Source: Sorex araneus (taxonomy: Eukaryota > Chordata > Mammalia > Eulipotyphla > Soricidae). Taken from it: DNA of 64,000 nt. The DNA lies in assembly GCF_027595985.1 (NCBI RefSeq), contig NC_073313.1:102535552-102599551 (forward strand). The letters are read 5' to 3'. Every line of letters begins with the position of its first letter. Position 1 is the first letter of the stretch. Position numbers and translations under genes: made by a program. Shown here piece by piece: positions 59,800-64,000 of the stretch. The notes beneath the pieces were generated by a model that saw nothing but the letters and a program-made list of their open reading frames with translations, ran no database searches and was not told the DNA's origin.

Positions 59800-60405
59800 T
59801 AACAAGACAGGAACAGACATAGAATGATTTCACTCACTTGTGGGACATAAAAAACAACATAGTATCAGACTAATATCCAAGGACAGTAGAAACACAGGCC
59901 AAGAGGATTGGTCCATGGTTGAAAGCCTATCTCAGGTGCTGAGGAGAAGGCAGTTGGGATAGAGAAGGAACCACTATGGCAATGATAGTTGGAAATGATC
60001 ACTCTAAATAAGAACTGGGTGCTGAAAGTAGATAAAGGAACAAACATGTTAAACTATCAGTATCTGTACTGCAAACCATAGTGTCCAAAAAGTGACAGAC
60101 AGAGGAAGAGCGATAGTGAGACCCAGAAAGAGACAGACAGAGAGACAGAGACAGAGACAGGAACAAAGATAAAATGAGGCAAAGAGATACAGAGAGACAG
60201 AGAGAAAAAGAAGAGAAGTGTATGCCATAGAGGTACATGGGGGATGGGGGAGTGGCAGGAGGGAAATATGTCATTGGTAGTGATGTACACTGGTGGAGGT
60301 ATGAGTGTTGGAAAATTGCATGAGTGAAAACTGATCATGAACAGCTTTGTAACTATGTATCTCATGGTAACTCAATAAAAATAATTTTAAAAATAAAATA
60401 AAATT
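59800..60405 (+). mobile_element. Sense L1 3' end
   Basis: gaatgatttcactcacttgt, the 3' UTR with a purine (AGAC/AGAG) tract at 60088-60215, atgccatagaggtacatggg, ctggtggaggtatgagtgtt, and final atctcatggtaactcaataa with an A-rich tail. The sense equivalent of the antisense copies at 12298 and 45283. Confidence 0.88.
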
Positions 60406-61382
60406 AGTCATAAAATTAAAATTTATTTAAATGAATAAATGTTCCATAATTTAAAAAATGTCATAAAATGTCCACTATGTCCCAAGTGCTGTTAGGTACT
60501 AGGTTCTTGTCACATAAGAAAACAATTTTTGACTTAGTTTGTTACTTATACTGATTTTAATTTTGCATATGCAAGGAAGGAAGTTGTTTCACCTATAATC
60601 CTGGCCTCTACTTTTGGTGAGTGTGATAGGTAACAGAATTTACAGGATCAGATTGGACGAAAGGATGGGGGAAATAAAGATTCTGTGTTTTTCCACCTTG
60701 GGTGTAGGAAGTATAACAAAGCTTCTAAGTAAGATTTCAGGAACAGTTTTTTATCAGCATGAGAAAACAGGTTGAGTATTTCCATTGGAAGTGAAAGGAA
60801 CTAACATGGGCTAAATAAATAGAGACTCAGTGAAACAAATTAGTGGAAAATGCTGAGGATTAAAGGTCTTGGATAAAATGAAATATTTCTATCTTGGTTG
60901 TGGCATATCTCCAACCATGGAGTATAAGCTAGGTCTCTGAGTTGAAGGCCTGCCATTTTCTTTCTATATCATACCAATACTTACTTTTGTCTCCCGATAA
61001 ATAATGAGGGATGAAGAAGCAAGTAGTAATATGGGAGTAAAGGGTGAAAGTGCAAGTCAATTGTGTTTTCAATATGTAATAATTTTTTACAACTATGCTA
61101 ATCTATTTAATACATTTAGATATTATGGAGAATAATTCAAATTATATAGTAGTTTCATTGGGCCAATAAAAAATAAGAACTCATGTTTCCACAGACTTTG
61201 TACAATTTATTGTATAAAGTTGCAATAAGAGCATTACATACAAAATGTAAGGAGACAAATACATATTTCTAAACTAAAACTAATTAGCTATAACATGGTT
61301 CAGTGATTTGGATAAAATCATCCAAATTATAAATATACATATTGGTGAGAAATAATATTTATCAAAATAATAGTTATAAAGT

Positions 61383-61512
61383 TTGGGGAGTTTAATGAGA
61401 GGACTGTAGTGCATGCTTTGCATGTGTGAGCCTGAATATAGCTCCTGGCATGGAATGATCCTTCAAGTCCTGCCAGGATTAATCTCTGAGCACTGCTGAG
61501 TGTGGCTAAAAC
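61383..61512 (+). mobile_element. SINE A-like, old
   Basis: ggactgtagtgcatgctttg, gccaggattaatctctgagc and actgctgagtgtggct. Confidence 0.65.
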
Positions 61513-62359
61513 AATAGATTTGCAGTTATTTAACTGATGATTAGCTTATTTAATTAAAATGCATTCATAAATTTATTTATTTAAATTAAGATGACATTTG
61601 TTTACAATACTGTGAATGTTTGAGGAATATGTTTCCACAACTCTTCAAATGTGTTACTCAACCACAACCACCACCAAAGTGCTAGTATTTTGTGCTAGTG
61701 CTAGTATTAAATTTCCACACTACAGTCTATTGGACTGACTTTACATTTTTGATCTCTCTCTCCCCATGTATTCTACCACCCTCAGTTCTGTGGTTAAAAA
61801 CACATTATTTATCATAATTTAGTTTGGTTTGGTTTGGTTTTGTCTGTTCCCTTGCTTTGTTTCCTAATAACCAACATATGAGGGAAAGAATGAGGTATTT
61901 GTCTTTTTTCTATTTAAATTATTTTGCTTAATATAAAACTGCCTGGTTCCTTCCAGTTTGTTAAAAATATTAATATTCTATTTTTCAAATGTCTGAATAA
62001 TATTACATTGTGTATTATATATGTATATATTATATATGTGTATTTTTATTGAGGTAACCAGTTTGCAATATTGTGAATATTATGATTCAGCAGAACAGTG
62101 CTGTCACAATAGGTTCACCACCAAATTATCAGTATCCCTCCACCATAGTCCATTGAACTACTGTCATATTATAAATTGACTCCCTTCCCCACATTTGGTA
62201 ACCTCAATTTGGCAGTGTAAATTAATTACACATTTAATTTATCTATTCACCTATAATGGGTACTTTGGTTGTCACCATATCTTGGCTATTGTAAATAGAG
62301 TTGTAATGCACAAAGTTGTACATATAACTGGGGTGTGGATGGAGGTTAGGCTTCACATG

Positions 62360-62478
62360 AAAGTGCTCTTGCGTCACTACTGACAGTGTTAAGAGACTAT
62401 TATATAGTGCTGATGTTTGAACCAAAGTCGGCCACATGCAAGGTAAATGCCTTAGTCTCTGTACTATCTCTCTGACCC
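62360..62478 (-). mobile_element. SINE A-like, shortened
   Basis: Antisense; the clear part is the head: accaaagtcggccacatgca, ctgtactatctctctgaccc. Confidence 0.65.
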
Positions 62479-62538
62479 ACATAGAAAATTTTAATCAGGT
62501 TTTTTATATTACCCAAATGTTTGTGTGTATATACATGT

Positions 62539-62789
62539 ATTGCACTGTGGCACTGTTGTCCTGTTGCTCATCGATTTGCTGGAGCGGGTACCAATAACGT
62601 CTCCATTGTGAGACTTGTTGTTACTGATTTTGTCATATCAAATACGCCACAGGTAGCTTGCCAGGCTCTGCTGTGCAGGTGGGATACTCTCTGTAGTGTG
62701 CTGGGCTCTCCAAGAGGGACAGAGGAATTGAACACTGGTCTGCCACATGCAAGGCAAACGCCCTACCCTCTGTGCTGTTGCTCCAGTCC
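62539..62789 (-). mobile_element. SINE B, full length
   Basis: Antisense: tgcactgtggcactgttgtc tail, body, tRNA head ending gctgttgctccagtcc. Duplication tatatacatgt at 62528-62538 and 62790-62800. Confidence 0.95.
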
Positions 62790-62969
62790 TATATACATGT
62801 GTATATATGGAATTGTGGATCATATAGTAGATCTCTTTTTAATATTTCCAGTAACTTCCATACTGTTTCTCCATAGAGGATGGGACAGTTTATATTCATT
62901 CTAACAGTGTGCAAAAGTTTCTTTGTTCTCTTCCCCCTTGCTGGCACTCAATTTTTTTCTTTTTCTTTT

Positions 62970-63078
62970 TTTTTCTTTTCTTAATTTTATTGAAACACCA
63001 TGAGATAGTTACAAGCTTTCATGTTTGGGTTACATTCCCACAATAACCAAACACCCATCCCTCCACCAATGCACTTCT
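62970..63078 (-). mobile_element. L1 3' end, severely truncated, antisense
   Basis: ttttattgaaacaccatgag, tacaagctttcatgtttggg, acacccatccctccaccaat; stops after about 100 bp. Confidence 0.85.
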
Positions 63079-63164
63079 TTTATAGTCTACTACTGCGAGG
63101 TAATAACTCATTAAAGGTTTAGTTTACATTTCCCTCTTTAAAAAAATTAAAACTAGCTAGTTCT

Positions 63165-63315
63165 TTATTTATTTTGCTTTTTGGGTCACATCCAGCAATG
63201 CTCAGGGGTTACTCCTCGGTCTTCACTCTGGAATTACTCCTGGTGGTGCTTGAGGGACCACATGGAATGTCGGGGATTTAACACAGATAGGCTGCATGCA
63301 AGGCAAATGTCCTAT
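63165..63315 (-). mobile_element. SINE A
   Basis: Antisense: ttttgggtcacatccagcaa, ggttactcctcggtcttcac, ccacatggaatgtcggggat, ggctgcatgcaaggcaaatg; the outer head is lost. Confidence 0.85.
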
Positions 63316-64000
63316 ATTTTTGCTGTTGTTGAAGCTTTGGGGTTGGAGTTGGGGGAAGGATTTTGTTGTTGTGTTTTATGAGTTGCTTGAATATCTTGCA
63401 TATTAGCTATTTGTCAGGGGTCTTATATGCAAATATTTTCTTCAATTGAGTAGTAGGATGTCTTTTCATTTTAATGATGGCTTCCTTCACTATGACAAAG
63501 CTTTTAAATTTAATGTAACCTCATTTGTTCATTTTCTCTTTGGTTTCCCTTGTTGTTAGATCTAAATAACCAAAGGCATCACTGAAGCTAATATTGTAGA
63601 GGTATTACATCTGAAAAATTGTTTTTAACATATAGAAAAATTTACATGGAGATGTTTTCATAAGTTATTTTTATAAGTCATGCGAAGGAATGGAGCACTG
63701 CTGGAAGATCTAATTTACTTTTTCTCCACTACACAGAAAACCAAACCTTGTTTTATTTTGCATGTAAATGTGTATCTATGTGTATATACTACATGTGTAT
63801 ATATGAAATATGTGTATATATACATATATGCACATATATGCAAATATGCACAAGAGCAACATGAACGCTTTTTCACTGTATATATTGGATTGTGTTATAT
63901 TGGTTTATATATTACATGTGTATTATTGTTGTTAAATTTTCAGTAAAATTTAAATTAAAAGTGAAGAAGATTGAATTATCAAGAACTGAAGATTTTCCTG

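Larger units (their letters stand above)
62035..63605 (-). mobile_element. Old antisense L1 with four nested insertions
   Basis: attgaggtaaccagtttgc 3' end at the left, ttatctattcacctataatg and tcttggctattgtaaatag (ORF2 terminus), then further ORF2 to caaaggcatcactgaagc. Interrupted by SINE A (62360-62478), SINE B (62539-62789), a short L1 end (62970-63078) and SINE A (63165-63315). Confidence 0.7.
47706..64000 (+). other. NRK: NRK intron 2 (5' part)
   Basis: Begins gtaagt and runs off the window. No further NRK exon recognised. L1 insertions with sequence antisense to the gene predominate. Stretches without a listed feature (48221-49025, 49196-50487, 54286-56220, 58166-59799, 60406-61382, 61513-62034, 63606-64000) show nothing I can support beyond TG/TA-rich patches at 48240-48255, 54795-54875, 62010-62040 and 63775-63850. 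Confidence 0.75.

Noticed and set aside
47706..64000. NRK exon 3
   Set aside because: Looked for the continuation of the kinase loop with the ATP-binding lysine between consensus splice sites and found none; it presumably lies beyond the window.

Overview
The window is mammalian nuclear DNA, most probably from a shrew (Soricidae; Sorex araneus is my best guess). The case rests on two very abundant SINE families that share a tRNA-like head, one with a body I associate with Sorex genome sequence, plus many L1 fragments. Two short exons and one CpG island are the only gene-like parts. I recognise the exons as the first two coding exons of NRK (Nik-related kinase), a Ste20-type kinase gene that is X-linked in placental mammals. 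The window is therefore probably X-chromosomal, with about 38 kb of upstream flank, all of intron 1 (8.8 kb) and the first 16 kb of intron 2. The rest of the gene lies beyond the right edge.

Layout: 1-37.6 kb is intergenic and dominated by retroposons. It contains old antisense L1s, ORF-less L1-like retroposons, a 5 kb sense L1 broken by at least seven later insertions (22.8-27.75 kb), a huge GAAA/GGAA microsatellite grown from a SINE tail (9.41-9.83 kb), a hAT-type miniature DNA transposon (21.06-21.25 kb), a MIR (35.34-35.58 kb) and a repeat-poor stretch from 31.8 kb to the promoter. 37.64-39.25 kb is the CpG island and promoter with exon 1 (38774-38830). 39.25-44.4 kb of intron 1 is repeat-poor. 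44.4-47.6 kb is repeat-rich and ends in a SINE 57 bp before exon 2 (47640-47705). 47.7-64 kb is intron 2, packed with antisense L1s and nested SINEs.

The most unusual material is in the retroposons: (i) units made of a GC-rich, UTR-like head joined to an L1 3' end with no ORFs between, three of them with flanking duplications; (ii) two loci where the same head family is joined in the same orientation to a SINE body lacking its tRNA head; (iii) three L1s and, less expectedly, one SINE with inverted 5' segments typical of twin priming; (iv) a longer form of the second SINE family seen in two independent copies.

In this text, SINE A is the tRNA-headed ~160 bp element ending in an A-rich tail. 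SINE B is the ~245 bp element with a similar tRNA head, a different body and an ACAGTG-type tail. All names are mine. No search could be run, so family assignments rest on reading the sequence and comparing copies within the window.
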